Shown here piece after piece: positions 1 through 10,624 of a stretch of DNA of 64,000 bases. The DNA lies in assembly GCA_020048895.1 (NCBI GenBank), contig JAIFLV010000010.1, positions 62,001 to 126,000 on the forward strand. The letters are read 5' to 3'. The stretch is from Rhodoferax sp. (GTDB lineage Bacteria; Pseudomonadota; Gammaproteobacteria; Burkholderiales; Burkholderiaceae_C). The translations under genes were made by a program, and so were the position numbers. The notes beneath the pieces were generated by a model. That model was not told where the DNA came from, searched no databases, and worked only from the letters and a program-made list of their open reading frames with translations. Every line of letters begins with the position of its first letter. Position 1 is the stretch's first letter.

Positions 1-83
1 TTTTGCTCCGTGTCCCCCCACCCGCAGCGCGGGTTCCTCCTTGACCTGCGCAAAACGCTCTGCCGCTAACGCTCCGGTATGTT
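1..83. other. Intergenic sequence at the window edge with a small hairpin
   Basis: This is the region downstream of rlmD, which reads toward the window edge. It holds a perfect inverted repeat, ACCCGC-AGC-GCGGGT, at 20-34. No T-run follows the hairpin on the minus strand, so I do not call it a terminator. No coding region is visible. Confidence 0.4.
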
Positions 84-1538
84 TCAGACTGAGATATCGT
101 CAAACACCGCAATGCTTTCGACGTGGGCGGTGTGCGGGAACATATTGACCACTCCAGCGGCTGAGCACCGGTAACCGGCCTCATGCACTAGCACTCCCGC
201 GTCTCGCGCCAGCGTGGCCGGATTGCAACTCACAACCACGATACGCTTGGGTGCATGCCACCCATCCCGCTGCTCCCCTCGCAGCTGCTCCTGGTGCAAA
301 GCGGCAAGTGCCTGCACCAGCGCATAGGCGCCCTCGCGAGGTGGATCGACCAGCCACTTCTCAGAGGGCCCGTCTGCCACCAATACATCCGGCGTTATCT
401 CAAACAGATTTCTTGCTACAAACTTCGTAGCTGCCAGCGAACGTTCCGCGGGCGCTGCAGTCTGATTTAGCTCCAAATTCTCACGCGATCGTGCGACCAG
501 TGCTTCGGCACCCTCGACGCCCAACACCGCACGGGCCTGCGTCGCCAGTGGCAGCGTAAAGTTGCCCAAGCCGCAAAACCAGTCGATCACCCGCTCCTGG
601 CGGGTCACGGCCAACAAGCTGAGCGCCCGAGACACCAGAACCCGATTGATGTGGGGATTGACCTGCGTAAAGTCCGTGGGGCGAAACGGCATGATGATGC
701 CGAAGTCTGGCAAGCGATAAGCCAGCGGCGCGGTCTCGTGGCCGGGAATTTCATCCAGCCGATGCACCGAATCCAGGCCTTTTGGCTGCAACCACCATTG
801 AAGACCGGGGTGCTGGGCAGCAAACTCCCGCAGTCGTTGCAGGTCACCGTCACCCAGGGGCTCCAGATGGCGCAACACCAAGGCAGTGACCTCCACCGCG
901 CTGTGCTGCAAACCCATGTCACCCATAGCCAATTCGATTTGCGGACAGGTCTCCACAGCATCGAGCGAACCAATCAACTCCCGCAGCGGCACCAGCATGG
1001 CACTGACATGGGGCGCCAGCACCGGACAGACCTTCATATCGGCCACGTACCGGCTCTTGCGCTCATGAAATCCAACCAGCACGGTCCCTTTCTTGCGAAC
1101 ATAACGCACGGAAAGTCGGGCGCGGTAGCGATAACCCCAGGCGGGACCCTCAATGGGCCGCAGCACGTTGTCGGGCTTCACCTTGCCGATATGCCACAAG
1201 TTGTCCTCCAGCACCCGCTGCTTGACCGCAACTTGTGCAGCCGGATGCAAGTGCTGCATCTTGCAGCCACCACAGGCACCTTCATGCAGCCCGAAATGTG
1301 GACAAGCGGGTCGTACACGCTGGGAAGACTCGCGGTGAATGGCGGTAAGTGTCCCCTTCTCGAAACTCTGCTTGGAGCGGTGGATCTGTGCACTGACCAC
1401 CTCGAACGGCAACGCGCCCTCGATAAACACCACTTTGCCGTCGGGCTTGTGCGCAACGCCCTGGGCCTCCAGGTCCAGTGATTTGACCTGTAACCAACCT
1501 TCGGGCCATATGTGTTCAGTGGATGTGGATTCTGTCAT
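84..1538 (-). CDS. rlmD: 23S rRNA (uracil-1939-C5)-methyltransferase RlmD
   Basis: RlmD is a SAM-dependent enzyme that makes 5-methyluridine at position 1939 of 23S rRNA. The 484-residue protein begins with a TRAM-like domain (about 15-70). Next come the cysteines of a 4Fe-4S cluster, C79 and the CGGC group at 89-92, with a fourth in MKVCPVL near 172. A Rossmann methyltransferase core follows ([14 protein letters not shown]). The C-terminal catalytic motif [10 protein letters not shown] contains the nucleophilic cysteine. The length is slightly above the usual 430-450 residues. It is the last gene of the surE-pcm-nlpD-rpoS run, 55 bp after rpoS, and may be cotranscribed with it. The family assignment is firm. 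RlmD is preferred over RlmC because of its length and the full Fe-S motif. Confidence 0.93.
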   Translation of the reverse strand: MTESTSTEHIWPEGWLQVKSLDLEAQGVAHKPDGKVVFIEGALPFEVVSAQIHRSKQSFEKGTLTAIHRESSQRVRPACPHFGLHEGACGGCKMQHLHPAAQVAVKQRVLEDNLWHIGKVKPDNVLRPIEGPAWGYRYRARLSVRYVRKKGTVLVGFHERKSRYVADMKVCPVLAPHVSAMLVPLRELIGSLDAVETCPQIELAMGDMGLQHSAVEVTALVLRHLEPLGDGDLQRLREFAAQHPGLQWWLQPKGLDSVHRLDEIPGHETAPLAYRLPDFGIIMPFRPTDFTQVNPHINRVLVSRALSLLAVTRQERVIDWFCGLGNFTLPLATQARAVLGVEGAEALVARSRENLELNQTAAPAERSLAATKFVARNLFEITPDVLVADGPSEKWLVDPPREGAYALVQALAALHQEQLRGEQRDGWHAPKRIVVVSCNPATLARDAGVLVHEAGYRCSAAGVVNMFPHTAHVESIAVFDDISV

Positions 1539-1593
1539 GCGGGGATTGTCTCAGGTGCCGCTGCGAGGGCACTCGCTGCGATGCAAACCAGGG

Positions 1594-2643
1594 TCAAATC
1601 ACCGACTGGCGTGTGATGCCACGGCGCGCCACATAGCGCTTGATCTTTTGCAACGCCTCGTTTTGAACCTGGCGCACGCGTTCGCGCGTCAATCCCAGGC
1701 GATCACTCAAAACGTCCAGTGTCTCTGGCTCGCGGTCGTGCAATCCAAAGCGCCCCTCCAGCACTTCGCGCTCACGGCCATTGAGTGTCCCAACCCATTG
1801 CTCCAGCAGCACCGTGATTTCGTGGGCCAATGCCACGCCTTCGGGGTCCACGGTCAGCTCATCGACGAGACTGTCACCCAGCGTCAAATCGTCTCCGGTG
1901 CGGTCCAGTGCGGCATCCAGTGAGCGCGGTGCCTCGGCCATTGACAACAAATCGGCAACTTCGCTTACCTTGCGCCCTACCAGAGCAGCGATATCTTCCA
2001 CCCGGATGCCTTCTGGCCGCTGCGCCACCAGTGTGGCGTCGTTCTCCAGCACGCGCCGCGCACGCAGCACGTGCTGCAACTCGCGCACCACGTTCACCGG
2101 CAGTCGCACGGCCCGCCCCTGGTACATCAGCGCCCGGTCTACCGACTGGCGTATCCACCAGGTGGCATAGGTCGAAAAACGGAACCCGCGCTCTGGCTCG
2201 AACTTGTGTATCGCATGCATCAGGCCGAGGTTGCCTTCTTCGATCAGGTCAGCCATCGGCACGCCGCGCCCGATAAAGCCTTTGGCAATGCTGACCACCA
2301 GACGCAAGTTGTGCTCAATCATGCTCTGGCGCGCCGCAAAATCACCGGCGCGTGCACGCACCGCCATGTCGTACTCTTCCTGCGCGGTAAATAACTCGGT
2401 ACGCCTGATGCCGCGCAAATAGACCGCCAACGCGTCCGCCGATCCATCCGTGACCTCATCAGCCAAAGCCTGCACTACATGCGACACGTCGGAATCGTCC
2501 TGAATACCAGCGTCCGCTATTAATTCAGGAGCTGCTCGCGCACTACCCTTGGGCACCGAACCCTCTTTTCCCTCTGCGATAACGTCCACCAATGCCTGCA
2601 CAGCGGCCAAGGCCTTGCGCTTGCGGTGCGTGGGGGTCTTCAT
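1594..2643 (-). CDS. rpoS: RNA polymerase sigma factor RpoS
   Basis: This is the stationary-phase and general-stress sigma factor. Its 349 residues start with a poorly conserved basic N-terminus, followed by region 1.2 ([13 protein letters not shown]). Region 2 carries [31 protein letters not shown] and the promoter-melting stretch [17 protein letters not shown]. Regions 3 and 4 end with the helix-turn-helix [18 protein letters not shown]. RpoS is preferred over RpoD because the protein is short, lacks the region 1.1 and non-conserved insert, and lies directly after nlpD, the classical position of rpoS. The gap to nlpD is only 11 bp. In other proteobacteria the main rpoS promoter lies inside nlpD; I did not identify one here. 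Confidence 0.95.
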   Translation of the reverse strand: MKTPTHRKRKALAAVQALVDVIAEGKEGSVPKGSARAAPELIADAGIQDDSDVSHVVQALADEVTDGSADALAVYLRGIRRTELFTAQEEYDMAVRARAGDFAARQSMIEHNLRLVVSIAKGFIGRGVPMADLIEEGNLGLMHAIHKFEPERGFRFSTYATWWIRQSVDRALMYQGRAVRLPVNVVRELQHVLRARRVLENDATLVAQRPEGIRVEDIAALVGRKVSEVADLLSMAEAPRSLDAALDRTGDDLTLGDSLVDELTVDPEGVALAHEITVLLEQWVGTLNGREREVLEGRFGLHDREPETLDVLSDRLGLTRERVRQVQNEALQKIKRYVARRGITRQSVI

Positions 2644-2654
2644 GGTGCCTGTCG

Positions 2655-3533
2655 TTACCGAGCCGGCAGGTACTTGGCCGGATCCACAGGCTTGCCTTGC
2701 CGACGCACCTCAAAGTGCAACTTGACCCGATCGGCATCGCTATTGCCCATCTCGGCAATCTTCTGCCCTTTTTTTACCGCCTGATCTTCCTTCACCATCA
2801 GCGCCTGGTTGTGGGCATAAGCCGTAAGGTAAGTCGCGTTGTGCTTGAGGATGATCAGGTTGCCATAACCACGCAGGCCGGCACCGGCATACACCACGCG
2901 TCCGTCGGCCGCTGCCACCACCGGGTCACCGGCAGCCCCACCGATGTCAACCCCCTTGTTCTTCACATCATCAAACCCTGCCAAAACCGCACCACCGCTG
3001 GGCCATATCCAGTTTAGGTCGTCGTCGCCACTGCCACTCGCCACCGGCGCAGAAGCGGTCTGGCCAGGGGACGCTGGGGCTGACGACGCCTTGGTCGGTG
3101 CACTGGCTATTGCACCAATGGGCGCTGCAGCGACGGTGGAATTCGTGATCGGCCTGGTTGTTACTGCAGTGTCGGACACCACGGGAGGCGCAACGCGCAA
3201 TACCTGACCCACCTCGATCTTGTTGGGATTTTCAATATTGTTCCAGCGCACCAGGTCACGGTGGCTTTGGCCATTGTCCAGGCCAATGCGAATCAAGGTG
3301 TCTCCCGGCTTCACGGTGTAATACCCGGCTTTCCCAGCGTTGTCAGGTGCCACTACCGGCGCGGGTGCAGCGGGTTTGGCAACCGCAACGGTTGCCGGGG
3401 TTACTGGCTTGGACACTGCCGCACCGCGGTCTTCCACCGGTGCACGGGTCAGGGGTTTGGAGCCGCACCCGGACAACCCCATGGCCAATGCGACCAGCAC
3501 AACCCCCACTCCACCACGAACGAAACCAGACAT
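2655..3533 (-). CDS. nlpD: NlpD-type lipoprotein with LysM and degenerate LytM (M23) domain
   Basis: This is an envelope lipoprotein of the NlpD family, which activates cell-wall amidases during division. The N-terminal signal ends in the lipobox LSGC with C23 as the lipidated residue. A LysM peptidoglycan-binding domain ([14 protein letters not shown]...) follows near residue 75. A Ser/Ala/Pro-rich linker leads to a C-terminal M23 fold. The usual zinc-binding His of HxG(I/V)D is replaced (NKGVDIGG), and the HxH motif reads KLHFEVR, so catalytic activity is unlikely, as in known NlpD proteins. I chose the start at 3533 because AAGGAAG lies five bases upstream; an ATG at 3548 that overlaps the pcm stop is the alternative. 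The gene sits between pcm and rpoS. Confidence 0.92.
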   Translation of the reverse strand: MSGFVRGGVGVVLVALAMGLSGCGSKPLTRAPVEDRGAAVSKPVTPATVAVAKPAAPAPVVAPDNAGKAGYYTVKPGDTLIRIGLDNGQSHRDLVRWNNIENPNKIEVGQVLRVAPPVVSDTAVTTRPITNSTVAAAPIGAIASAPTKASSAPASPGQTASAPVASGSGDDDLNWIWPSGGAVLAGFDDVKNKGVDIGGAAGDPVVAAADGRVVYAGAGLRGYGNLIILKHNATYLTAYAHNQALMVKEDQAVKKGQKIAEMGNSDADRVKLHFEVRRQGKPVDPAKYLPAR

Positions 3534-3544
3534 AAACACTTCCT

Positions 3545-4312
3545 TCATGCAACGCCTGATTTTAGAGGGACAAAGTGCACCGCTTCCAGAACGGTTTGGC
3601 GCACGCCCTGTGGCGTCTTGTCCAGCACCATCAAGGCCTGGCTGGAAACGCTACCACCAGCGCCGGCGAGCACCACCATCGGCGCCACCAGGCGGCCACC
3701 CATGGCCAGCTGATCGACCCAGGTCTGTGGCAGCGCTTCGCCCCCTGCTGCCGCAATGATGCCCGCGTAGGGTGCTCCCTTGGGGTAGCCTTGCATACCA
3801 TCGCCAAAGAGCAGGTGCAGATTGGCCAGGCGCAGTGGCCGCAGGTTTTCGCGGGCTTTGTCGTGCAGCCCGCGCAACCGCTCGATGCTGTACACCTCAC
3901 TTGCCAGCAAGCTGAGTACCGCGGCCTGGTAGCCGCAGCCGGTACCGATCTCGAGCACCCGTCCGATCTTGCCAGAGCTGCCGTTGCGCAGCAATTCCAC
4001 CATCCGCGCCACCACCCCGGGCTTGGATATGGTTTGCCCCAAACCGATGGGCAAACTGGTGTCTTCGTAAGCCTGATTGGCCAGCGCGCTGTCGACAAAC
4101 CGGTGGCGCTCCACGGTTCCCATCGCTGCCAGAACCGCGGCATCGCTGACACCTTGCTCAGCGATTTTTCTCACCATCCGCGATCGCACGGCGCTGGAAT
4201 CCATGCCCAGACCTTGCGGGGGCTGGTGTGTAATGGCAACGGCTTTTGGCTTGACCGGCGTGGCGTCCGACGTGAGCCGTGCAGGAAAGCCCGGACGCTG
4301 CCGGGTTGTCAT
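3545..4312 (-). CDS. pcm: Protein-L-isoaspartate O-methyltransferase
   Basis: Pcm methylates isoaspartyl residues in aged proteins with SAM, starting their repair. The 255-residue protein has a disordered N-terminal extension of about 40 residues. The PCMT fold follows, with the substrate-side motif [21 protein letters not shown], and GQTISKP, then the SAM-binding motif [16 protein letters not shown]. The extension makes it longer than E. coli Pcm (208 residues). Its ATG overlaps the surE stop by four bases, and its stop overlaps a possible nlpD ATG, which suggests translational coupling across surE-pcm-nlpD. An internal start near residue 37 ([10 protein letters not shown]) would give the usual family length and cannot be excluded. 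Confidence 0.93.
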   Translation of the reverse strand: MTTRQRPGFPARLTSDATPVKPKAVAITHQPPQGLGMDSSAVRSRMVRKIAEQGVSDAAVLAAMGTVERHRFVDSALANQAYEDTSLPIGLGQTISKPGVVARMVELLRNGSSGKIGRVLEIGTGCGYQAAVLSLLASEVYSIERLRGLHDKARENLRPLRLANLHLLFGDGMQGYPKGAPYAGIIAAAGGEALPQTWVDQLAMGGRLVAPMVVLAGAGGSVSSQALMVLDKTPQGVRQTVLEAVHFVPLKSGVA

Positions 4313-5079
4313 ACCGCGGCGTTTGGCACCAGCAGTGCCGCCGTTTGTGCCCAGTACCCCAAACTACTGTGATCGGTCAGATCAACCTTCAGCGGAGTCA
4401 TCGACACATGCCCTTGCGCCGTGGCATGGAAGTCGGTGCCCTCTGCATCGTCGGCTGCAGGGCCGGCCGGGCCAATCCAGTACATGGTGCCACCGCGCGG
4501 GCTCGGTAGCTGAATCACCGGCTCTGCGGCGTGGCGACGCCCAAGCCGGCACAACTTCATGCTGCCAATCTCGTTGTAGGGCAAATTGGGCACATTCACA
4601 TTGAGCAACCAGGGCTGCGACGTGATCAACTGCTGCTGGTGCATGCCTTGCACCAGTTCACGCGCCTTACGGGCCGCCGCATCGAGGTGCAGCCAGTCCT
4701 TTTGAACCTGCGAAAAAGCAATTGACGGGATGCCAAACAAGTAGCCCTCCATGGCAGCGCCCACCGTGCCGGAGTAGATGGTGTCATCCCCCATATTGGC
4801 GCCGTTGTTGATGCCGGAGACCACCAGGTCCGGCCGGTAATCCAGCAACCCCGTCAGCGCTACATGCACACAGTCAGCGGGCGTACCATTGATAAAGCGA
4901 AACCCGTTGGGCGCGCGGTGCACGAACAAGGGTGAATGCAGGGTGAGCGCATTGGACTTGGCGCTGTTGTTTTGCTCGGGTGCAATTACCTCTACCTCGG
5001 CGATGTCTTTGAGCGCTTCATACAGCGCCACAATCCCGGGAGCCAAATAACCGTCGTCGTTGGAAATCAGTATTTTCAT
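4309..5079 (-). CDS. surE: 5'-nucleotidase SurE
   Basis: SurE is a metal-dependent phosphatase that dephosphorylates 5' and 3' nucleotides and is linked to stationary-phase survival. The predicted product has 256 residues. It begins [16 protein letters not shown], where the paired Asp are metal ligands. It also has the family signatures [15 protein letters not shown] and [24 protein letters not shown]. The open frame extends upstream another 160 codons, but that stretch runs into the divergent quinone-oxidoreductase gene and does not look like SurE, so the start at 5079 is clear. A TACAAT hexamer on the minus strand (5102-5107) is a possible -10 element. It is the first gene of the operon that leads to rpoS. 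Confidence 0.95.
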   Translation of the reverse strand: MKILISNDDGYLAPGIVALYEALKDIAEVEVIAPEQNNSAKSNALTLHSPLFVHRAPNGFRFINGTPADCVHVALTGLLDYRPDLVVSGINNGANMGDDTIYSGTVGAAMEGYLFGIPSIAFSQVQKDWLHLDAAARKARELVQGMHQQQLITSQPWLLNVNVPNLPYNEIGSMKLCRLGRRHAAEPVIQLPSPRGGTMYWIGPAGPAADDAEGTDFHATAQGHVSMTPLKVDLTDHSSLGYWAQTAALLVPNAAV

Positions 5080-5197
5080 GGTTTCAGTACAGTAGCGTTG
5101 CATTGTAGGGGTGGGGTCACCCCTGAGACATTTTCGCCCTGGCGATGCCTCTATGATGCGCCCCTTGCAACGCATCAACCCAACGAAGGATCCTGAC

Positions 5198-6172
5198 ATG
5201 CACGCCTGGCTCTGTGAAACCCCCACGGGTGTCGACGCCCTCATCTGGAAAGAACTCCCAACGCCCGCGCCCAAAGCGGGCGAGGTGTTACTGGAGATCA
5301 AGGCTGCCAGCCTGAACTTCCCGGACCTGCTGATTGTGCAAAACAAGTACCAGATGAAACCGCCGTTGCCCTTTGTGCCGGGCTCCGAATACGCTGGCAT
5401 TGTGCAGGCCGTGGGCGACGGCGTGGCGCATCTGAAGGTCGGGCAGCATGTCGCCTGCCTCAGCGGCACCGGTGGATTTGCTACGCATACGATAGCGCCT
5501 TCCGCACTCTGCATGCCCCTTCCAAGCGCTTTTCCCTTTGTGGATGCAGCCGCTTTCATCATGATCTATGCCACCTCGCACCACGCGCTGGTGGACCGCG
5601 CGCAACTCAAAGCCGGTGAAACGGTATTGGTGCTGGGCGCGGCCGGTGGGGTCGGCACCTCCGCAATCCAGATTGCCAAGGCCCTGGGTGCACGCGTGAT
5701 CGCAGCCGCGTCGACGCAGGAGAAATGCGACCTGTGCTCCTCGATCGGAGCCGATGCCACGATCAACTACACGACCGAAAACCTGCGCGATGCAGTGAAA
5801 GCGCTGACCGATGGCAAGGGGCCGGATGTGATCTACGACCCGGTGGGGGGTGATTTTTCCGAGCCAGCTTTCCGCTCCATAGCCTGGCGCGGGCGCTATC
5901 TGGTGGTCGGGTTTGCCTCGGGGCCGATTCCGTCGCTACCCTTGAATCTGGCGTTGCTCAAAGGCGCTTCCATCGTGGGCGTTTTCTGGGGCGAGTTCGC
6001 CAAGCGCGAACCCAAGAACAACACCGCCATGATGATGGAGCTGGCCCAATGGTACGGTCAGGGCAAGATCAAACCCGTCATCGATTCCACCATGCCCATG
6101 GCGGACCTGAAAGCTGCCTTCGCCCACATGGGCTCGCGCGGCGTCAAGGGCAAACTGGTCATGGTGAACTAG
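5198..6172 (+). CDS. NADPH:quinone oxidoreductase family protein (zinc-free MDR)
   Basis: This is a medium-chain dehydrogenase/reductase of the quinone oxidoreductase type, 324 residues long. It has the GroES-like N-terminal half ([30 protein letters not shown]) and a Rossmann half with the NADPH-binding motif [20 protein letters not shown]. The cysteines and histidines that bind catalytic zinc in alcohol dehydrogenases are missing, as expected for this branch. The start is set by GAAGGA at 5185-5190, seven bases before ATG. An in-frame ATG 87 bases upstream lacks such support. A TATGAT hexamer (5152-5157) may be its -10. The substrate cannot be told from the sequence. Confidence 0.85.
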   Translation: MHAWLCETPTGVDALIWKELPTPAPKAGEVLLEIKAASLNFPDLLIVQNKYQMKPPLPFVPGSEYAGIVQAVGDGVAHLKVGQHVACLSGTGGFATHTIAPSALCMPLPSAFPFVDAAAFIMIYATSHHALVDRAQLKAGETVLVLGAAGGVGTSAIQIAKALGARVIAAASTQEKCDLCSSIGADATINYTTENLRDAVKALTDGKGPDVIYDPVGGDFSEPAFRSIAWRGRYLVVGFASGPIPSLPLNLALLKGASIVGVFWGEFAKREPKNNTAMMMELAQWYGQGKIKPVIDSTMPMADLKAAFAHMGSRGVKGKLVMVN

Positions 6173-6182
6173 CAGGGGTACC

Positions 6183-6884
6183 CTATCCCATCACATCAAA
6201 AACCAGCACCTCGGCATCGCGACCCTGACTCAGTTGGACCGACTGCTCGCCGTCGAACAACGCTGCATCGCCAGCCGTAATGTGCAGGCCATTCACTTCG
6301 AGTGCACCGCGCACCAAATGCACATAGCCCTTGCGACCGGGCGCGAGCGGCAATGCCGCGGATTGCCCGCCGTCCAGCAAACCGCTGTACATGCGTGCAT
6401 CGGCATGGATCAGCACCGACCCCTCGGCTGCGTCCGGCGACGCCACAAGCCGGAGCCGTCCAGACTTCTGCGACGCCGCAAACGTCTTCTGCTCGTAGCC
6501 GGGTTCGATGCCAGTCACGTTGGGCTCAATCCATATCTGGAAGAAATGCGTCGTGTCGTTGGGTGCGTGATTGAATTCCGAATGCATAACACCACGACCG
6601 GCACTCATGCGTTGCACATCGCCGGGCGGAATGCCCTTGACGTTGCCCATGCTGTCCTTGTGCGCCAATTCGCCGGAAATGACGTAGCTGATGATTTCCA
6701 TGTCGCGGTGGCCATGGGTGCCAAAGCCGGTTCCGGGCGCAATGCGGTCCTCATTGATGACCCGCAGGTTACCCCACCCCATGTGGCGCGGGTCGTGATA
6801 ACCCGCGAACGAAAAACTGTGAAATGACTTGAGCCAGCCGTGGTCAGCATAACCCCGGTCGGCGGATTTGCGTAATGTCAACAT
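6183..6884 (-). CDS. Pirin family protein
   Basis: This is a bicupin protein of the pirin family, 233 residues long. The N-terminal cupin holds the metal-binding pattern GFGTHGHRDMEIISYVISG. A second characteristic stretch reads MSAGRGVMHSEFNH, which supplies further His/Glu ligands. Bacterial pirins include quercetin dioxygenases and modulators of pyruvate dehydrogenase; the sequence does not decide between these roles. The start at 6884 has AGAAAGG shortly upstream and matches the family N-terminus (MLTLRKSADRG), so an open frame that reaches 40 codons further upstream is disregarded. The gene is convergent with the quinone oxidoreductase and divergent from the FAD protein. Confidence 0.88.
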   Translation of the reverse strand: MLTLRKSADRGYADHGWLKSFHSFSFAGYHDPRHMGWGNLRVINEDRIAPGTGFGTHGHRDMEIISYVISGELAHKDSMGNVKGIPPGDVQRMSAGRGVMHSEFNHAPNDTTHFFQIWIEPNVTGIEPGYEQKTFAASQKSGRLRLVASPDAAEGSVLIHADARMYSGLLDGGQSAALPLAPGRKGYVHLVRGALEVNGLHITAGDAALFDGEQSVQLSQGRDAEVLVFDVMG

Positions 6885-7021
6885 CGCGCTGCCTTTCTGA
6901 GGCGTTGACTGTAGGACATTTCGGATTGCCTTGCGCGACAGCATGGCACCATCCGTGGTCGGTGTGTCTGCAGCGTGTATAAAGGGCACATGCCAAAGTT
7001 TCAACGCACAGAAAGATTTTC

Positions 7022-8065
7022 ATGACCGCCCCAAAACACATTGCCATCGTCGGAGCCGGAATGGCCGCCATTAGCTGTGCCCGCACGCTGGTGCAGGCCG
7101 GCCACCGCGTGACGGTGCTCGAAAAGAGCCATCGCCTGGGTGGTCGCATGGCCACCCGCAACAGCCCGTTTGGCACGTTTGACCACGGTGCCCAGTACTT
7201 CACGGTGCGCGACGCCCGCTTTGCATTGGCCTTGCAAACCGCGCCCACAGTGTGCAAGCGCTGGAGTGCCAACACCGTGCGTGTGCTCGACGAGCACGGC
7301 CAACTGGCTTCCAACAGCTTGCCACCGACCGAGCCTCACTGGGTGCCAGCGCCCGGCATGAACACGCTGCCGGCGCGTTGGGCGCAACCGTTAGTGGATG
7401 CTCTACACGTCGAGCTGGAAACACGGGTGACACACCTGGAGCGCGACGCACTGAACCCCAGCCAATGGCAACTGCGCACCACCGGTGCGCAGGACAGTGC
7501 GCATGTGTTCTCGGGCTTTGATGCCGTGGTGCTGGCCATTCCGGCCCCACAAGCCCGGGCACTTCTGCAGGACTGTGCGCCCGCTGCGCCCTTGCTCAAG
7601 CGATTGGCTCCCGTGGCAATGGCGCCGTGCTGGACACTGATGCTGGCCTTCCCGCAGGCGGTACAACCCGGCCTGGTCGGTCTGGGCCCGCAATGGAACG
7701 CGGCGCGCAGCACGCACCATCGCATCGCTTGGCTGGCACGGGAGTCGTCCAAGCCGGGCCGCACCGCGATTGACCGCTGGACGGTGCAGGCCAGCGCGCA
7801 GTGGTCGCATGACCATCTGCAGGATGATGCCGCGCGCGTGCAGGCGAAGCTGCTTAAGGCGTTTGCTGAAGTCACTGGGATACATGCCCAGCCATCCTTT
7901 GTCGACACCAAGCGCTGGGTCCATGCGCAGACTACAGTGCCCCTGCGCGAGTCGCACCTGTGGGACGCGCGAACCAACCTGGGGCTGTGCGGTGACTGGT
8001 GCCTCGGCCATCGCGTCGAAGATGCATTCGTGTCGGGGCTGGAACTGGCTCTGCACATCGCCTGA
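7022..8065 (+). CDS. FAD-dependent NAD(P)-binding oxidoreductase, renalase-like
   Basis: The 347-residue protein starts with a dinucleotide-binding Rossmann motif ([17 protein letters not shown]) followed by the acidic residue of a second strand (VTVLEKS). The next motif, RLGGRMATR, is the GG motif of flavin amine oxidases, and YFTVRDARF fits the renalase-like branch. The C-terminus has the typical FAD-closing pattern [20 protein letters not shown]. Bacterial members oxidise dihydronicotinamide isomers or remain uncharacterised, so no substrate is assigned. Its stop lies eight bases before the gluQRS start, which suggests a two-gene operon. Confidence 0.82.
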   Translation: MTAPKHIAIVGAGMAAISCARTLVQAGHRVTVLEKSHRLGGRMATRNSPFGTFDHGAQYFTVRDARFALALQTAPTVCKRWSANTVRVLDEHGQLASNSLPPTEPHWVPAPGMNTLPARWAQPLVDALHVELETRVTHLERDALNPSQWQLRTTGAQDSAHVFSGFDAVVLAIPAPQARALLQDCAPAAPLLKRLAPVAMAPCWTLMLAFPQAVQPGLVGLGPQWNAARSTHHRIAWLARESSKPGRTAIDRWTVQASAQWSHDHLQDDAARVQAKLLKAFAEVTGIHAQPSFVDTKRWVHAQTTVPLRESHLWDARTNLGLCGDWCLGHRVEDAFVSGLELALHIA

Positions 8066-8073
8066 CGCAGCCG

Positions 8074-9051
8074 ATGTACCGGGGCCGGTTTGCCCCCTCC
8101 CCTACCGGCGCACTGCACGCCGGCTCTCTGGTCGCTGCGTTGGCTAGCTGGCTCGACGCACGGGCGCATCAGGGCCAGTGGCTGGTGCGCATCGAAGATG
8201 TCGATCTTCCCCGTACGGTGCCTGGAGCGACCGAGCGCATTCTGGAACAACTGCAGCAATGCGGCATGGTGCCTGATGCGACGCCCCTGCAGCAGTCGCA
8301 GCGTTCGCTTGTGTACCAGAACGCACTGGACCGGCTGATTGCGCAGCGCTTGGCCTACCCCTGCCGCTGTTCGCGCCAGGACATTGAACAGGTTTTGCTG
8401 CAACGAGGCCAAATGCGCTCCCGCAATGCAGAACTGGTGTATCCGGGGACATGTGCCACCGGTTTACCTTCGTCCAGCATGGTGCTTGCACGCGCGCCGG
8501 CCTGGAGGTTGCGCACTACCGGCACCAAGCCAAATAGCCTTCTAGCGCCCGCAGAACAAGCGCGAGAAGCTATGGATTCTGTAGCAGCAATGACCTACTG
8601 GCAGGACCGACGCCTTGGCCCCCAACAGCAGGACGTGGGCCGCGAGGTGGGTGACTTTGTCTTGCGACGGGCAGACGGTTGCTTTACCTACCAGTTGGCG
8701 GTCGTTGTCGACGATGCGGCGCAGGGTATCACCCATATCGTGCGCGGTGAAGACCTGGCTGACAATACGGCGCGACAAATCCTTTTGCAGCAAGCGTTGG
8801 AAGTCGCTACACCGAGCTACCTGCACACGCCACTTTTGCTGGGAACCAACGGAGAAAAACTATCCAAGCAAAATGGCGCTCGGGCGATTGACACTTCCAC
8901 GCCAATGGCGGCGCTCGATGCGCTGCAGCAGGCGGCCAGCGTGCTGGGACTACCGCCCAACACCGATCAAGATATCGGTGCTGCGCTGGGAAGGTGGATT
9001 ACCTGCTGGGAGGCTGCGCTGCAGGGCACACGATCGCCGCTCGCTGGTTGA
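8074..9051 (+). CDS. gluQRS: Glutamyl-Q tRNA(Asp) synthetase
   Basis: GluQ-RS is a truncated paralogue of glutamyl-tRNA synthetase that attaches glutamate to queuosine at the wobble position of tRNA-Asp. The 325-residue protein has the class I signature [15 protein letters not shown] (HIGH equivalent HAGS) and the KMSKS equivalent EKLSKQNG. It has the zinc-binding pattern CRCSRQD...YPGTC that marks this family, and lacks the C-terminal anticodon-binding domain. I use the ATG at 8074, eight bases after the preceding stop, because [12 protein letters not shown] is the family N-terminus; the open frame begins earlier inside the FAD gene. Confidence 0.93.
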   Translation: MYRGRFAPSPTGALHAGSLVAALASWLDARAHQGQWLVRIEDVDLPRTVPGATERILEQLQQCGMVPDATPLQQSQRSLVYQNALDRLIAQRLAYPCRCSRQDIEQVLLQRGQMRSRNAELVYPGTCATGLPSSSMVLARAPAWRLRTTGTKPNSLLAPAEQAREAMDSVAAMTYWQDRRLGPQQQDVGREVGDFVLRRADGCFTYQLAVVVDDAAQGITHIVRGEDLADNTARQILLQQALEVATPSYLHTPLLLGTNGEKLSKQNGARAIDTSTPMAALDALQQAASVLGLPPNTDQDIGAALGRWITCWEAALQGTRSPLAG

Positions 9052-9061
9052 GCAGACCGAT

Positions 9062-10624
9062 TCAGTCAAACGTCGGCATGGCTGGCGTAGGCGCCACGGC
9101 TTTGGCAATCAGGTCCAAAAATTTGCCTTGCCGGTACAGATTCAAGAAGGCAGCAACCACCCGGGGGTCGAAGTGGCTACCGCTACCCCTTTCGATTTCA
9201 CTGACCGCCACGTCCAGTTGCCAGGGCCCTTTGTAGGGGCGTGTACTCATGAGTGCGTCGAACACGTCGACCACCGCTACCAACCTCGCCACCATGGGGA
9301 TATCCTCCCCGGACGCGCCATCAGGGTAGCCGCTACCGTTCCACTGCTCGTGGTGCGAGCGGGCCACCAACCGTGCCAGGGCCATGGCTGGACTACGCTT
9401 CAAAATAGCATCGCCAATCAGCGAATGTTGCTGAATGATGGCGAATTCTTCTGCCGTGAGACGACCGGGTTTGCGCAAAATCAGATCGGGAATACCCACG
9501 TTGCCGATATCGTGCAAGCGGCTCGCCTTGCCGTAGGCCACTGCAAGCGCTTCGTCGATCTCCAGTTCGCGTGCCAAACGGTAGGTGTACTCCTGAATGC
9601 GGCGTATGTGCGCTCCAGTGGCCGAATCCTTGAACTCCGCCACCTGTCCCAGCATGTCAATGGCTTCTTCGTAAGACTCTTCCAGGCTGTGGTGGAGTTT
9701 GAAGTTTTCCAGGCCTGCGGCGCACTGGTTGGCCAGTACCTGGATCAGTTCCCGATCCGCCAGCGACATCTCGCCGGCCGCTTCGAGATAGACAAAGCCA
9801 AACACATGCTTCCCTACGCCCAATGGAACTACCGCCGCCCCTGCACGCAAACCTTCCGGCACGGTCTGACCGGTGACCACCCGGGTGCAAAGATCCACGA
9901 TTTGCGAGCGTCGTGCTTCGTTGGCTTCACCCTCCTCGAAGTCGCCCGCGCCCGCGCGAATACGGACATCACGCCCCTCCACGGTCATGACCATTCCATC
10001 GATGGTAGAAATCATGCCCGACTGCCCCAACCGGCAGATACCGATCAACTGCATCAGTACGCCGCGGAAGTAATCTTCCAGTTTGTCCCGGTGCAAGTCG
10101 TACAGGTCAGGTGTTACCGCAAGAATGCGCCCCAAACCCTGGCGGTTGAGGTCAATGGTCTGAAGATCACGGTAGCTCTTGAGGGCAAGCCGCACCGTCG
10201 CGTACAGTTTTTGTACGGTCAGCTCGGTTTTGTCCCGATAGTCATCGATATCGTAGTGGTCGATGACGAAACGTTCCGGAGCCATCCCGGGCTGCCCGGT
10301 GCGAATCACCAGCCGCATCATTCGGTTTTCCATCACATTGCGGATGTGCTCCACCAACTTCAACCCGGCATCGTCGGTCTCCATCACCACATCGATCAGC
10401 GCCACCGCAATGTCCGGATGCTCCTGCAGCACCAGCTTGGCCTGGGCTGCCGAGTCCGCTTGCAGCAGCTGCAACTCACGCCCGCTGAACTCAAAGTTTC
10501 TCAGGCTGATTGTGGTCAGCTGGCGCACGTCCGGCTCGTCGTCGACTACCAGCAGTTTCCACGCATTGGGGCGCGCAGCGGCACCTTCGGGCACTTTTTT
10601 CCCGGTACTGCGAATGATCTTCAC
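9062..10624 (-). CDS. Response regulator with DUF3369-type and HD-GYP domains
   Basis: This is a 520-residue response regulator predicted to degrade cyclic di-GMP. A receiver domain (about 22-150) has acidic residues VVDDEPD and the phospho-acceptor D78 in LIDVVME. A GAF-like DUF3369 region (about 155-310) follows. The C-terminal HD-GYP domain has RLHDIGNVGIPD with H371/D372, then HHEQWNGSGYPDG with the GYP triad at 432-434. The motifs expected for an active phosphodiesterase are present. The start codon overlaps the end of the upstream histidine kinase gene by four bases, so the two are very likely cotranscribed and partners. The output target is unknown. Confidence 0.9.
   Translation of the reverse strand: MKIIRSTGKKVPEGAAARPNAWKLLVVDDEPDVRQLTTISLRNFEFSGRELQLLQADSAAQAKLVLQEHPDIAVALIDVVMETDDAGLKLVEHIRNVMENRMMRLVIRTGQPGMAPERFVIDHYDIDDYRDKTELTVQKLYATVRLALKSYRDLQTIDLNRQGLGRILAVTPDLYDLHRDKLEDYFRGVLMQLIGICRLGQSGMISTIDGMVMTVEGRDVRIRAGAGDFEEGEANEARRSQIVDLCTRVVTGQTVPEGLRAGAAVVPLGVGKHVFGFVYLEAAGEMSLADRELIQVLANQCAAGLENFKLHHSLEESYEEAIDMLGQVAEFKDSATGAHIRRIQEYTYRLARELEIDEALAVAYGKASRLHDIGNVGIPDLILRKPGRLTAEEFAIIQQHSLIGDAILKRSPAMALARLVARSHHEQWNGSGYPDGASGEDIPMVARLVAVVDVFDALMSTRPYKGPWQLDVAVSEIERGSGSHFDPRVVAAFLNLYRQGKFLDLIAKAVAPTPAMPTFD

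Noticed and set aside
2655-3533. NlpD-type protein as an active cell-wall endopeptidase
   Set aside because: Two zinc-binding positions of the M23 fold are replaced ([15 protein letters not shown]), so a regulatory role is more likely.
4309-5562. surE as a 417-codon gene
   Set aside because: The first 161 codons lack similarity to SurE and overlap the divergent gene; the conserved N-terminus starts at 5079.
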